Assembly: GCA_016196035.1 (NCBI GenBank)
Contig: JACPYM010000102.1
Location: 1 to 37,887, forward strand
Source of the DNA: Acidobacteriota bacterium
GTDB taxonomy: Bacteria; Acidobacteriota; Blastocatellia; RBC074
Reading direction: 5' to 3'
DNA length: 37,887 bases
In this document: positions 1-7,459 of the stretch, in pieces
How the letters are laid out: each line of letters opens with the position of its first letter
How positions within the stretch are numbered: position 1 is the first letter of the stretch
Translations under genes and position numbers: made by a program
The notes under the pieces: generated by a model
Databases searched by the model: none
Told to the model about the DNA's origin: nothing
The model's input: the letters and a program-made list of their open reading frames with translations, nothing else

Positions 1-80
1 GGCCCCTGCAGGGCCGTAGAACCTGCTGACGGCCTACCGTGGGCGTTGCCCACGGCTATTGAATGCTGCCCTTGCAGGGC
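1..80. repeat. REP-like palindrome cluster (cut by window edge)
   Basis: Three short GC-rich palindromes follow each other: a GCCCCTGCAGGGC type (1-15), CCGTGGGCGTTGCCCACGG (37-55) and GCCCTTGCAGGGC (68-80). The same style of palindrome recurs at 19.7-19.9 kb and 37.77-37.85 kb. No plausible coding frame was found; the short frame at 63-266 has no ribosome binding site and runs through the repeats. Role unknown; REP/BIME-like by form only. Confidence 0.6.
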
Positions 81-117
81 AAAGACACAGAGCGTCAGAC
101 TTGTGTAGAAACGAATG

Positions 118-185
118 CTGCCGAGGTTGCGTTGTGCCGCCAGTGGAGCCTTAGCCATAGCCGTGACACCGCGCAACCTCGGCAG
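118..185. repeat. 14-bp inverted repeat
   Basis: CTGCCGAGGTTGCG (118-131) is matched exactly in inverted orientation at 172-185, with about 40 nt between the arms. Together with the palindromes at 1-80 it fills most of the space before the first gene. It could be an RNA hairpin or a decayed mobile repeat. Confidence 0.55.
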
Positions 186-328
186 GTTGCGCCACGCACA
201 CCGCAGCCGCCCGGCTTGCCTTTGTGCATAAGTTTGACGCACACCCCGCACCCAGGTCAGAGTTGAATTCGCTAAACCGATTGGCTAAATTGCCAGCCGT
301 CAACGCACTCAACTTCGAGATCACCCCA

Positions 329-826
329 ATGAAGCTGCACCGCCGTCAATTCGTTAGCATTGCCCCCTGCGCGCTGGGCGCGGCAGCTTTTGGCACAGCA
401 ACTGGCACCAGCGCGCAAACCGCTGACGCCAACGCCGCGCGCGATGTCAAAGTGCGCGGGCGCATCGTCTGCCTGACCGAAGAGTTGCAACGCCAATACC
501 AGGTGCAACCCGATTGCGAGACGCGCGGCCATGTTTATGCGCTCAAAACCGCTGACGGCAAATTATATCCAATCCTGCCGACTGACAGCGCCGCCGCCGT
601 CTGGCTTGACCCGCGCTACCGCGAGCGCGAACTACAAATCACGGCGCGCCTCTTTCCCCAAACAGCTTACCTGGAAGTCATCCGCTATCAGTCCTGGCGC
701 GACGGCAAGCTGTACGATCTGGATTATTACTGCGCGGTCTGCAACATCACCGAGCATAAACCGGGGCCATGCGTGTGCTGCCAGGACCCGGTTGAATTCC
801 GCGAGTATCCAGCCACGGAGGGCTAG
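329..826 (+). CDS. Small TAT-signal protein with C-terminal Cys cluster, unknown function
   Basis: 165 residues. The ATG at 329 is preferred over upstream in-frame starts because it places a twin-arginine signal at the extreme N-terminus (RRQF at residues 5-8, then a hydrophobic Ala/Gly-rich stretch ending near residue 30). The mature part contains a Cys cluster near the C-terminus: C135-x2-C138-x9-C148-x-C150-C151. That pattern suggests metal or cluster binding, or disulfides. The gene sits upstream of a molybdenum hydroxylase operon in the same direction but is separated by 207 nt with its own promoter-like sequence, so co-transcription is not required. I do not recognise the family; the export signal is fairly sure and the function is unknown. 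Confidence 0.7.
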   Translation: MKLHRRQFVSIAPCALGAAAFGTATGTSAQTADANAARDVKVRGRIVCLTEELQRQYQVQPDCETRGHVYALKTADGKLYPILPTDSAAAVWLDPRYRERELQITARLFPQTAYLEVIRYQSWRDGKLYDLDYYCAVCNITEHKPGPCVCCQDPVEFREYPATEG

Positions 827-829
827 CGC

Positions 830-859
830 TTGTCGCAGTCTTCCGCTCGTTGGTATACT
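830..859 (+). promoter_or_regulatory. Candidate sigma-70 promoter for the molybdenum hydroxylase operon
   Basis: TTGTCG (830-835), an 18-nt spacer and TATACT (854-859) lie just after the stop of the preceding gene. Transcription would start near 866, leaving a leader of about 170 nt before the ATG at 1034. The leader contains a weak CTTCG/CGAAG stem around 923-957, but I see no known riboswitch consensus in it. Confidence 0.45.
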
Positions 860-1033
860 GCGTCGCGTTCAAATCACTTTCGCTGTCTCAATACACTCGT
901 AACCAAAATTCAAACGGCTTCGTCTGAGGCTTTCTCCCAACAGACTCTCTCTGGCGAAGTTCCCTCGACAAGTTTTGCCGTGCCCGGTTTGCGGGCGCGG
1001 CGCTGACCGAAAATTCCCTTACGGAGGTAGCCG

Positions 1034-1693
1034 ATGAGCAAATCCGATGAGCGGCCCGACCAGCCCGGCAATGATCCGGCAGTGTCGCGTCGTAGCTTTC
1101 TAAAAGGCTCCGGCCTCGCGCTTTCCATCCCGCTACTCGCGGGCGAAACTGTCGAAGCCAAAGCCGCTGCCGAACCTGCCGTGCCGATTCTGGGGCCGAA
1201 CAAGGTAGACATCACCTTGACGATCAATGGTAAGCCGGTCAAGGCCAGCGTCGAACCGCGCGTGACCTTGCTGGATTGCCTGCGCAACGACCTGGACACG
1301 ACGGGCGCCAAGCGCGTCTGTGATCGCGGCACCTGCGGCGCATGCACGATGCAGATGGACGGCAAGCCGGTTTATTCCTGCACGGTGCTCGCCATCGAAG
1401 CGCAGGGTCACAAGATCACCACCGTCGAGAGCCTGGCCGTGGGCGACAAACTGCACCCGGTACAGCAGGCCTTCTGGGACAACGATGCGCAGCAATGCGG
1501 TTTCTGCACGCCCGGCTTTGTGATGGCGTGCAAATCGCTGCTCGACAAACATCCCACGCCGAACGACGAACAGATGCGGCTCGGGCTGGGCGGCAATCTC
1601 TGCCGTTGCGGCACGTACCAGGGCATCAAGGCCGCCGTGGCGCAGGCTTCGGCGGGCGTGAAAGCAATGAAAGGAGGCAAGCGCAATGGCTGA
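1034..1693 (+). CDS. Molybdenum hydroxylase, [2Fe-2S] subunit (YagT/PaoA-like), TAT-exported
   Basis: 219 residues, start fixed by ACGGAGGT at 1021-1028. It is the electron-transfer subunit of a xanthine dehydrogenase/aldehyde oxidoreductase-family enzyme. A twin-arginine signal (SRRSFLKG, residues 18-25, plus hydrophobic segment) implies export of the folded complex to the periplasm, as in E. coli PaoABC. Both cluster sites are complete: plant-ferredoxin-type C96-x4-C101-x2-C104-x11-C116, and the helical-domain site C155-x2-C158 with C190-x-C192. The stop overlaps the next gene by 8 nt, so translation is probably coupled. Substrate cannot be read from sequence; aldehydes or N-heterocycles are typical for the family. 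Confidence 0.93.
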   Translation: MSKSDERPDQPGNDPAVSRRSFLKGSGLALSIPLLAGETVEAKAAAEPAVPILGPNKVDITLTINGKPVKASVEPRVTLLDCLRNDLDTTGAKRVCDRGTCGACTMQMDGKPVYSCTVLAIEAQGHKITTVESLAVGDKLHPVQQAFWDNDAQQCGFCTPGFVMACKSLLDKHPTPNDEQMRLGLGGNLCRCGTYQGIKAAVAQASAGVKAMKGGKRNG

Positions 1694-3848
1694 GTACAAA
1701 TGGCCCGACGCCGAAAAACGCCAATACATCGGCAAGCGCATCTCGCGCATTGACGGCCCGGACAAAGTCAGTGGCCGGGCGAAATACAGCTACGACATCA
1801 ACCGGCCCGGCATGCTCTTTGGCAAGATTCTGCGCTCGCCGCACGCGCACGCCAAGGTCGTCAGCATTGACACATCCGTCGCCGAAAAAATGCCGGGCGT
1901 GAAGACGGTCAAAGTCATCAACGGCCCTGGCTATGAACTGCAATGGGCCGGGCAGGAAATCGTGGCGCTTGCGGCTGAAACCGAATCACAAGCCGAAGAC
2001 GCCGTGCGCGCGATCAAGGTGCAGTACGAAAAACTGCCGCATTTCGTCAACGAAGCGGATCGGTCGAAAGCGCCCGAAAGCTATCTGCGCAAACCGAACG
2101 AGAACGCCACCGGCGATGTCAGCAAGGGTTTTGCCGAAGCGGATGTCACGGTCGAAGGCTTTTATGGCAACGACGTCATCACGCATTGCTGTCTGGAAGC
2201 GCACGGCTTGGTGACCGAATGGGCCGATGACAAGAACGTCCTGATTCACCCTTCGACGCAATCGGTTTCGCCCATTGGCCCGGAACTGGCTCGCGCGTTG
2301 GAAATGCCGGCCAGCAGCGTCCGCGTCAAGATGGATCACATCGGCGGCGGCTTTGGTAGCAAGTTCCCGATTGACATCTGGGGCATCGAGATGACCAAGG
2401 CTTCCAAACAAGCGGGCGGCAAGCCGATCAAGTACTTCCTCGACCGCGATGCCGAATTGGCCGTGGCGGGCACGCGCCCGTCGCTTTACGCCAAGGTCAA
2501 AGTCGCGGCCAAGAAAGACGGCACGATCACCGCGTGGGAAAGCGACGCCTGGGGCAGCGGCGGCATGGGCAACATCAACGGGCCGTTGCCGTATGTGTTC
2601 AGCCGTATTCCGAACACGAAGACCAAGCATCAAACCGTCGCGACCAACGTCGGCCCGCAACGCGCCTGGCGCGCACCCAATCATCCGCAATTAGCCCTCG
2701 TCACCATGAGCGCAATGGAAGATTTGGCCGCCAAGCTCAACATGGACCCGCTCGACTTCTTCCTGAAAAATATCGAACTGACCGGCGCGCGGGCGGTCAC
2801 TTACAAAGACGAATTGATGAAGGCCGCCGAGATGATTGATTGGAAGAAGACCTGGCGTCCGCGCGGCGAAGGCGGTTTGGGCAGCACCAAGACGGTCAAA
2901 CGCGGCTTGGGGCTTTCGATTCACACCTGGCAGGGCGGCCCGCACAACAGCGATTGCGACATCATCATCAATCCTGACGGCACGGCTGAAATCCGCATCG
3001 GCACGCAAGACCTGGGCGTCGGCGTGCGCACCGTGCTCAACATCGTCGTGGCGGAAACCTTCGGCATCCCGCTGGATTGGGTCAAGGTCAGCATCGGCGA
3101 CAATCGCTATCCGGTTTCGGGCGGTTCTGGCGGTTCGACCACCACGGGCGGCATCAGTTCGTCGTCGCGGCGCGGTTCGGTGGATGCGCTGAATCTGTTG
3201 TTTGAAAAAGTCGCGCCTACGCTGGGCACGGCGGCGGACAAGCTGGAAGCCGTCGGCGGCAAGATTCAAGTCATCGGCGACCCCACCAAGAGCATGCCCT
3301 GGAAACAGGCTTGCGCGAAAATCGGCGTGCAACCGTTGGTCGCGCGTGGCAAACATCCCGGTCAGGGCACGCTGGCTTCGGCGGGCGTGGGCGGCTGCCA
3401 AATGGCGGACGTTTCGGTGGACATCGAAACCGGCATCGTCAAGATGAACAAATTCGTCGCGGTGCAGGATTGCGGCCTGGTCATGGATCTGAAGACGGCG
3501 GAAAGCCAAGTCTTTGGCGCGATGATCATGGGCGTGACCTATGCGCTTTACGAAGAGAAAATCATGGACGATCACTCCGGGCGCATGCTCAACGGCAACA
3601 TGGAGTTTTATAAACTCGCTGGTCTGCGCGACATCGGCGAATTCAAAGTCCACATGATGACCGGCCCCGGCTATGACGAACGCGGCCCCATCGGACTGGG
3701 CGAACCGCCGACCAATTCGCCCGGCGCGGCGATCTCCAACGCTGTCGCCAACGCCATCGGCGTGCGCGTGCCAACCATTCCACTAACGCCCGACCGCGTC
3801 CTAGCAGCTTTATCCCAAGCTGGGGCGAAAAAAGAAGGGAGGGGCTAA
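1686..3848 (+). CDS. Molybdenum hydroxylase, molybdopterin-binding catalytic subunit (YagR/PaoC-like)
   Basis: 720 residues, the usual length for the YagR/PaoC type, which lacks the fused Fe-S and FAD domains of eukaryotic xanthine dehydrogenase. Family marks seen: a GGGFGSK cofactor loop near residue 220, the QRAWRAP segment near residue 323, a Gly-rich GGSGGSTTTGG cofactor segment near residue 480, and the conserved GLGEPP motif whose Glu673 aligns with the catalytic base. No own signal peptide is seen, so it should be carried out by the TAT signal on the small subunit. It overlaps both neighbours (8 nt upstream; TAATG overlap downstream), a tight operon. Gene order is small-large-medium, unlike small-medium-large in E. 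coli paoABC. Confidence 0.93.
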   Translation: MAEYKWPDAEKRQYIGKRISRIDGPDKVSGRAKYSYDINRPGMLFGKILRSPHAHAKVVSIDTSVAEKMPGVKTVKVINGPGYELQWAGQEIVALAAETESQAEDAVRAIKVQYEKLPHFVNEADRSKAPESYLRKPNENATGDVSKGFAEADVTVEGFYGNDVITHCCLEAHGLVTEWADDKNVLIHPSTQSVSPIGPELARALEMPASSVRVKMDHIGGGFGSKFPIDIWGIEMTKASKQAGGKPIKYFLDRDAELAVAGTRPSLYAKVKVAAKKDGTITAWESDAWGSGGMGNINGPLPYVFSRIPNTKTKHQTVATNVGPQRAWRAPNHPQLALVTMSAMEDLAAKLNMDPLDFFLKNIELTGARAVTYKDELMKAAEMIDWKKTWRPRGEGGLGSTKTVKRGLGLSIHTWQGGPHNSDCDIIINPDGTAEIRIGTQDLGVGVRTVLNIVVAETFGIPLDWVKVSIGDNRYPVSGGSGGSTTTGGISSSSRRGSVDALNLLFEKVAPTLGTAADKLEAVGGKIQVIGDPTKSMPWKQACAKIGVQPLVARGKHPGQGTLASAGVGGCQMADVSVDIETGIVKMNKFVAVQDCGLVMDLKTAESQVFGAMIMGVTYALYEEKIMDDHSGRMLNGNMEFYKLAGLRDIGEFKVHMMTGPGYDERGPIGLGEPPTNSPGAAISNAVANAIGVRVPTIPLTPDRVLAALSQAGAKKEGRG

Positions 3849-4831
3849 TGCATAACTTTGAATACGCCAGCCCGACCACCAAAGAACAAGCCGTCGCGGC
3901 GCTCGGCGCGGCGTGGGGCGAAACGGAAGCATTGGCCGGCGGCACTGACCTGCTGGCCCTGCTCAAAGATTACGTCGTCACGCCCAAGCGCGTCGTCAAC
4001 CTGAAAGGCATCAAGGAACTCGGCGGCATCACTTACACCGCCGCCAAGGGCCTGCGCCTGGGCGCGCTCGTCACGCTCGAAGAAGTGCTCGACAACGCGG
4101 CGGTCAAACGCAGCTACCCGGCCATCTGGCAAGCCGTCGCCGGCATCACCAGCCCGCAGATTCGCAACATGGGCACGGTGGGCGGTGATCTGTGCCAGCG
4201 CCCGCGTTGCTGGTTTTACCGCTCAGGCTTCGGCTTGCTGCCGCGCACTGAGGACGGCCAGCCGATGGTGGCGACGGGCGACAACCGCTATCACGCGATT
4301 CTGGGCAACAGCGGCGAGGCAAAATTCGTCAACCCGTCATCGCTCGCTCCGGCGCTGGTCGCACTGGGCGCGAAGATCAAAATCTTCGGCCCCGGCGGCG
4401 CGCGCGAAGTGGACGCTGACAAATTCTTCGTCACGCCCAAATCGTCCAGCGAACGCGAGTACGCGCTGCAACCGAACGAGATCGTCACCGACATTCTCGT
4501 CCCGGCCAGCGTCAGCGGGATGAAGAGCGCGACTTACGAGGTGCGCCAGAAAGAGGCGCTGGATTGGCCGCTCGCGGCTGCCGCAGTCGCCTTGACACTG
4601 GACGCCGCCAAGAAGGTCAAGGCCGCGCGCATCACGCTCGGCCACGTCGCGCCGGTGCCCTGGGCTGCGGAGGAAGCCGCCAAATCGCTGCTGGGCAAAA
4701 CCATCAGCGAAGACGCCGCCGCCGCCGCCGGCAAACTCGCCGTCGCCAACGCGCAGGCGCTCTCGCGCAATGCCTACAAAATCCAGCTCGCCAGCGTCGC
4801 GGTCAAACGCGCGTTGTTGCAAGCGGTTTAG
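3848..4831 (+). CDS. Molybdenum hydroxylase, FAD-binding subunit (YagS/PaoB-like)
   Basis: 327 residues. FAD-binding marks include AGGTDLL near residue 30 and the RNMGTVGG segment near residue 107. It passes electrons from the 2Fe-2S subunit to an acceptor. In PaoB-type subunits an insert after this point carries four Cys that bind an extra [4Fe-4S] cluster. Here only C116 and C121 (in LCQRPRCW) remain; the next 40 residues have no Cys, so that cluster is probably absent. The ATG overlaps the stop of the previous gene (TAATG), showing translational coupling. An inverted repeat follows the stop directly. Confidence 0.92.
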   Translation: MHNFEYASPTTKEQAVAALGAAWGETEALAGGTDLLALLKDYVVTPKRVVNLKGIKELGGITYTAAKGLRLGALVTLEEVLDNAAVKRSYPAIWQAVAGITSPQIRNMGTVGGDLCQRPRCWFYRSGFGLLPRTEDGQPMVATGDNRYHAILGNSGEAKFVNPSSLAPALVALGAKIKIFGPGGAREVDADKFFVTPKSSSEREYALQPNEIVTDILVPASVSGMKSATYEVRQKEALDWPLAAAAVALTLDAAKKVKAARITLGHVAPVPWAAEEAAKSLLGKTISEDAAAAAGKLAVANAQALSRNAYKIQLASVAVKRALLQAV

Positions 4832-4895
4832 GGAATAGGGACGAGGGACTAGAGACTAGAAAATACTAGCCCCTAGTCCCTAACTTCTAGCCCCT
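4830..4895. repeat. Heptamer-built inverted repeat (AGGGACTAG type)
   Basis: Degenerate 7-nt units of the form ACTAGGG/GACTAGA run into their inverted counterparts (CTAGCCCCTAGTCCCT) after a very short centre near 4864. It can form a long imperfect hairpin in the transcript between the FAD subunit gene and the next small gene, and ends just before the latter's CTGAGGAG ribosome binding site. Same architecture as the repeats at 5944, 14514, 23517 and 32346 but with a different unit. Confidence 0.65.
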
Positions 4896-4907
4896 GAGGA
4901 GAAAACG

Positions 4908-5144
4908 ATGCCAGAACTCGACAACTTAAATCCGAATCGCCCGAACCTGTGCTCGTCGCTGCGCTGGAAGGGGCTGTTTTACACCGCGACCGAAAAAGAC
5001 CCGGACGTGCAGCCCTCGAATAGTGGCTATTTCTGGTGCCTGCATTCGCAAACCTGCCTGGGGCCGGATGGCGGCTTGGCCGAACCGGGCGAATGCGACA
5101 AACCCACACGCGGCTGCCATAAAGGCGAAGTGCCACTCGCTTGA
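4908..5144 (+). CDS. Small Cys-rich protein linked to the molybdenum hydroxylase operon
   Basis: 78 residues with a good ribosome binding site (GAGGAGAA, 9 nt before the ATG). Five Cys at 15, 44, 50, 63 and 70 and His46/His71 give spacing compatible with metal binding or disulfides (C44-x5-C50, C63-x6-C70). No signal peptide or membrane segment is seen. It follows the FAD subunit by 76 nt in the same direction, so it may be an accessory or electron-transfer factor of that enzyme. I do not recognise the family. Reality as a gene is supported by the ribosome binding site, codon use like its neighbours and the non-random Cys spacing. Confidence 0.65.
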   Translation: MPELDNLNPNRPNLCSSLRWKGLFYTATEKDPDVQPSNSGYFWCLHSQTCLGPDGGLAEPGECDKPTRGCHKGEVPLA

Positions 5145-5271
5145 CGCAGGACACACCCCGGCGCGAACATAGCGCATCGCAGGCCGCGCTTTTCTCCCTT
5201 CAAACATTGGACGGCGAAAAGCGCGGCTGTCATTAACGCCGCTTGTTTTTCAGTTGTAAGGAGAACCGCAA

Positions 5272-5943
5272 ATGAAGAAGCTTTCGTTATTGGTTGCAGC
5301 TAGCGTGTTGAGCCTGTGCGCCACGGCAGCACGCGCCCAGCAAATCACGGGCGAATATGTCGAAACCCGCAACATGGATGTCTATTCGGGCCAATGCTTC
5401 GCCAATTCAGAATCGGGGTTGGTGGGCGATCAAGCGATCATGGCTTGGCGCGTCTCGAAGGGCGAATGGAACGGCGTCAAATTGGACGGCCTGAGCATCG
5501 TCGGCATCACGCGCGGCGCTGAAACGCTCGGCTATCAATTCACCAATCCCTATCCGGCCAAGGCCGTGCTGATTGTGGATGAAAAAGCCAACGCCGAACA
5601 ACGCGAGGCTCTGACCGCCTTTGCCCACACGATGGGTGGCAGATTGTTTGAGACGGTCACGCGCACCGAAACCGCGCCCATCTCATTGCAGATGGAATTC
5701 GAAGGCGAACACCCGACCTACGCGCGCGTCAAGGCGGGCAACCTCGCCGCCATCAGCACGCGCCCCATCACCGACAAAGACAAAATCTGCGGCCACGAAG
5801 AAACACTCTTCAAGCCGCTGACCCCGACCGCGCACGTCATGCCCGCCGTTGCCACGCAGGACGAATTCGGCGGCACGGGCCTCGGCGTCACCTGGTCGCT
5901 GAGCGGCAGACGCAGCGCTTACATCGGGCACTTTGTGAAGTGA
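5272..5943 (+). CDS. Secreted DUF1326-like protein
   Basis: 223 residues, start set by AAGGAGAA 8 nt upstream of the ATG. Residues 1-22 form a Sec signal peptide (KK, hydrophobic core, A-R-A before QQ). The mature N-terminus GEYVETRNMDVYSGQCFANSE resembles DUF1326 proteins, which start with a short strand and a Cys-containing loop. Two Cys in the mature part (near residues 42 and 172) could pair. It may be the last gene of the molybdenum hydroxylase operon (127 nt after the small Cys-rich gene), but that is only inferred from direction and spacing. Function unknown; the family assignment is from memory of its N-terminal pattern. Confidence 0.65.
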   Translation: MKKLSLLVAASVLSLCATAARAQQITGEYVETRNMDVYSGQCFANSESGLVGDQAIMAWRVSKGEWNGVKLDGLSIVGITRGAETLGYQFTNPYPAKAVLIVDEKANAEQREALTAFAHTMGGRLFETVTRTETAPISLQMEFEGEHPTYARVKAGNLAAISTRPITDKDKICGHEETLFKPLTPTAHVMPAVATQDEFGGTGLGVTWSLSGRRSAYIGHFVK

Positions 5944-6049
5944 GACCTCAGACCTCAGACTTCAGACCTCAGACCTATGACCTATGACTCGATCCCATAG
6001 GTCTGAAGTCTGAAGTCATAGGTCTGAGGTCTGAAGTCTGAGGTCTGAA
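5944..6049. repeat. Heptamer array palindrome (CAGACCT / AGGTCTG)
   Basis: About seven tandem copies of a 7-nt unit (AGACCTC and variants AGACTTC, TGACCTA) are followed, after a short centre near 5990-5997, by about eight copies of the reverse complement (GTCTGAR). The whole gap between two genes is this structure. The right arm runs up to base 6049, directly against the ATG at 6050, and includes GAGG at 6040-6043. Tandem 7-mers are prone to copy-number change. Confidence 0.85.
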
Positions 6050-6712
6050 ATGATTCGACAGTTCTGTTTTGCATTGCTGCTCTTTGCGTTCGCGCCGTTG
6101 GCTCTGGCGAAAGGCGGCAACGAGTTCAAACTCGAACCCATCGGCGCACTTACCGAAACCAAAATCGCCGAAGCCGTGCGCTCGACGCTCAATGACAAAG
6201 GCTGGCGCATCAGCGGCAAAGACGGCAAGGTGGTTTGCGAACTCTGGTTCCGCAAAGAGATTCCCAGCCACGAAGGCGGCGTTGACGGCGCCAACTTCGG
6301 CAAGATCAACGAAGGCGCGCTTGTCGGCGTCATCAACTTCCCCAACAAAACGCATGACTTCCGCGATCAGGGCGTCAAGGCGGGCTGGTACACGCTGCGC
6401 TACGGCTTGAGCATGCAGGACGGCGCACATCTGGGCGTCTCGCCCTCGCGCGATTTCTTCCTGCTCTGCCCGCCGGACACTGACACCGACATCAAAGACA
6501 TCCCCGGCCCCGAACTCATCAAACTGAGCCGTGCCGCCATCGGCACCGGCCACCCGGCCCCACTCGCCCTGAATTTCCCGACGCTGAATGAGAAAGATAT
6601 GCCGAAGGTTGTCACCAATGAATCGGAGCACATCATTCTGGAAATCAAGTTGAAGCTGAAGACAGGCGAGTTGGCGATTGGTTTTATTGTGGTGGGCAAA
6701 ACGTCTGAATAA
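6050..6712 (+). CDS. Secreted protein of unknown function
   Basis: 220 residues with a clear Sec signal peptide (residues 1-20, ending A-L-A before KGG). The mature protein is mixed alpha/beta without obvious repeats or catalytic motifs; a hydrophobic patch (LAIGFIVVG) lies at the C-terminus. The only Shine-Dalgarno candidate, GAGG 6 nt before the ATG, is inside the right arm of the heptamer palindrome, so expression may depend on that repeat's state or folding. Same direction as the genes upstream. Family not recognised. Confidence 0.65.
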   Translation: MIRQFCFALLLFAFAPLALAKGGNEFKLEPIGALTETKIAEAVRSTLNDKGWRISGKDGKVVCELWFRKEIPSHEGGVDGANFGKINEGALVGVINFPNKTHDFRDQGVKAGWYTLRYGLSMQDGAHLGVSPSRDFFLLCPPDTDTDIKDIPGPELIKLSRAAIGTGHPAPLALNFPTLNEKDMPKVVTNESEHIILEIKLKLKTGELAIGFIVVGKTSE

Positions 6713-6726
6713 CGTGATTGGACGTT

Positions 6727-7041
6727 ATGAACGCAGTGCAACATCAGTTCAGTATTGTGGTCAGTGAGCAAAGGTGTATCGCAACAGCTTGGCGCAATGA
6801 CCGTGTCTGGGGGCATGCAATTGATATTGAGATTGCTGACAAGGCTGGACGCTTACTAAATCGTGTTGTCTTTGCCTGTCACCCGGAATTCGGCGAGTTT
6901 GACTTATTCCAAGCAAAAACAACCACACAGCTAATCGGTATTGCACGTGAGATGCTCGAATCGGGCCGTTATGAGGAGGAGCTTTTGAAAGCTAGCGCAA
7001 ATCACTTAGAGCTGCTGATAAGGTTAAACAACTCCGACTAA
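6727..7041 (+). CDS. Orphan hypothetical protein
   Basis: 104 residues from the ATG at 6727; a TTG at 6718 is an alternative start three codons earlier. Neither has a convincing ribosome binding site. No signal peptide or membrane segment is seen. Codon use and base composition are visibly more AT-rich than the flanking genes (many TTG, AAA and TTT codons), suggesting recent acquisition. It sits between a secreted unknown and the selenoprotein candidate. I do not recognise it. Confidence 0.5.
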   Translation: MNAVQHQFSIVVSEQRCIATAWRNDRVWGHAIDIEIADKAGRLLNRVVFACHPEFGEFDLFQAKTTTQLIGIAREMLESGRYEEELLKASANHLELLIRLNNSD

Positions 7042-7080
7042 CGAGTGAATGATCCACTTATAGCTAACAACCCACCGCCT

Positions 7081-7431
7081 ATGAAAATCCACTTCTGGCA
7101 AAAAAGCACCTGAACCACCTGCCGCAACGCGCGGAGTTTCCTGCGCGAGAACTTCCAGCAAGAAGACCTGGTCGAACGCGATTACGCCAAACAGCCGCTG
7201 ACCGCCGCCGAGGTCGAAGCGATCTTTGGCGACGACGAGCTTGCGCCGTTTCTGAATACGCGCCACGCCGTTTACAAAGAGCGCAACTTCGCTGCCAAGC
7301 TGCCGCCGCGTGCTGAACTGATCCAACTCATCAGCGCCGAGCCGAACCTGTTGCGCCGCCCCATCGTGCGTCAGGGAAAGCGCGTCATCATCGGCTTCAA
7401 CCAAACGGAATTGAAAAAACTGAGCGGCTGA
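7081..7431 (+). CDS. ArsC/Spx-family selenoprotein (in-frame UGA = Sec11)
   Basis: 116 codons reading through one in-frame TGA at 7111-7113. The translation starts MKIHFWQKST-(U11)-TTC14-RNARSFL, matching the ArsC/Spx/YffB family start where a Cys stands in place of the UGA (K-x-T-C-x-x-C). The rest fits the family: Leu-rich helices, the conserved RRPI segment near residue 96, and a VIIGFN tail. The frame has no further stop until TGA at 7429-7431. A U-x-x-C pair would give a redox-active selenenylsulfide; activity could be arsenate-reductase-like or thiol-redox. No strong ribosome binding site is visible. Conventional annotation would stop after 10 codons. Alternative: a pseudogene with TGC changed to TGA, made less likely by the SECIS-like hairpin and by selA in the same window. 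Confidence 0.8.
7128..7147 (+). promoter_or_regulatory. Bacterial SECIS-like hairpin
   Basis: Inside the selenoprotein frame: CGCGC (7128-7132) pairs with GCGCG (7143-7147), a single U (7142) bulges out, GGA (7133-7135) pairs with UCC (7139-7141), and the apical loop is G7136-U7137-U7138. The loop begins 22 nt after the UGA. Known SelB-binding hairpins (E. coli fdhF) have a small apical loop with G-U and a bulged U in the stem. Here the bulged U is on the 3' side, whereas in fdhF it is on the 5' side. Spacing and loop fit published bacterial SECIS models. Confidence 0.65.
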
Positions 7432-7459
7432 GTGCGTCACCGCTTGTCCAAACGCCGAG

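Noticed and set aside
63-266. Small protein at the left end
   Set aside because: Runs through palindromes and an inverted repeat, no ribosome binding site, composition unlike the genes nearby.
5944-6049. CRISPR array
   Set aside because: Units are 7 nt with no spacers, arms are inverted, and no cas genes are present.
7111-7113. TGA as a plain nonsense mutation making the ArsC-like gene a pseudogene
   Set aside because: It falls exactly on the redox Cys, the remaining 105 codons are intact, a SECIS-like hairpin is at the right distance and selA is in the window. It cannot be fully excluded without homologs.
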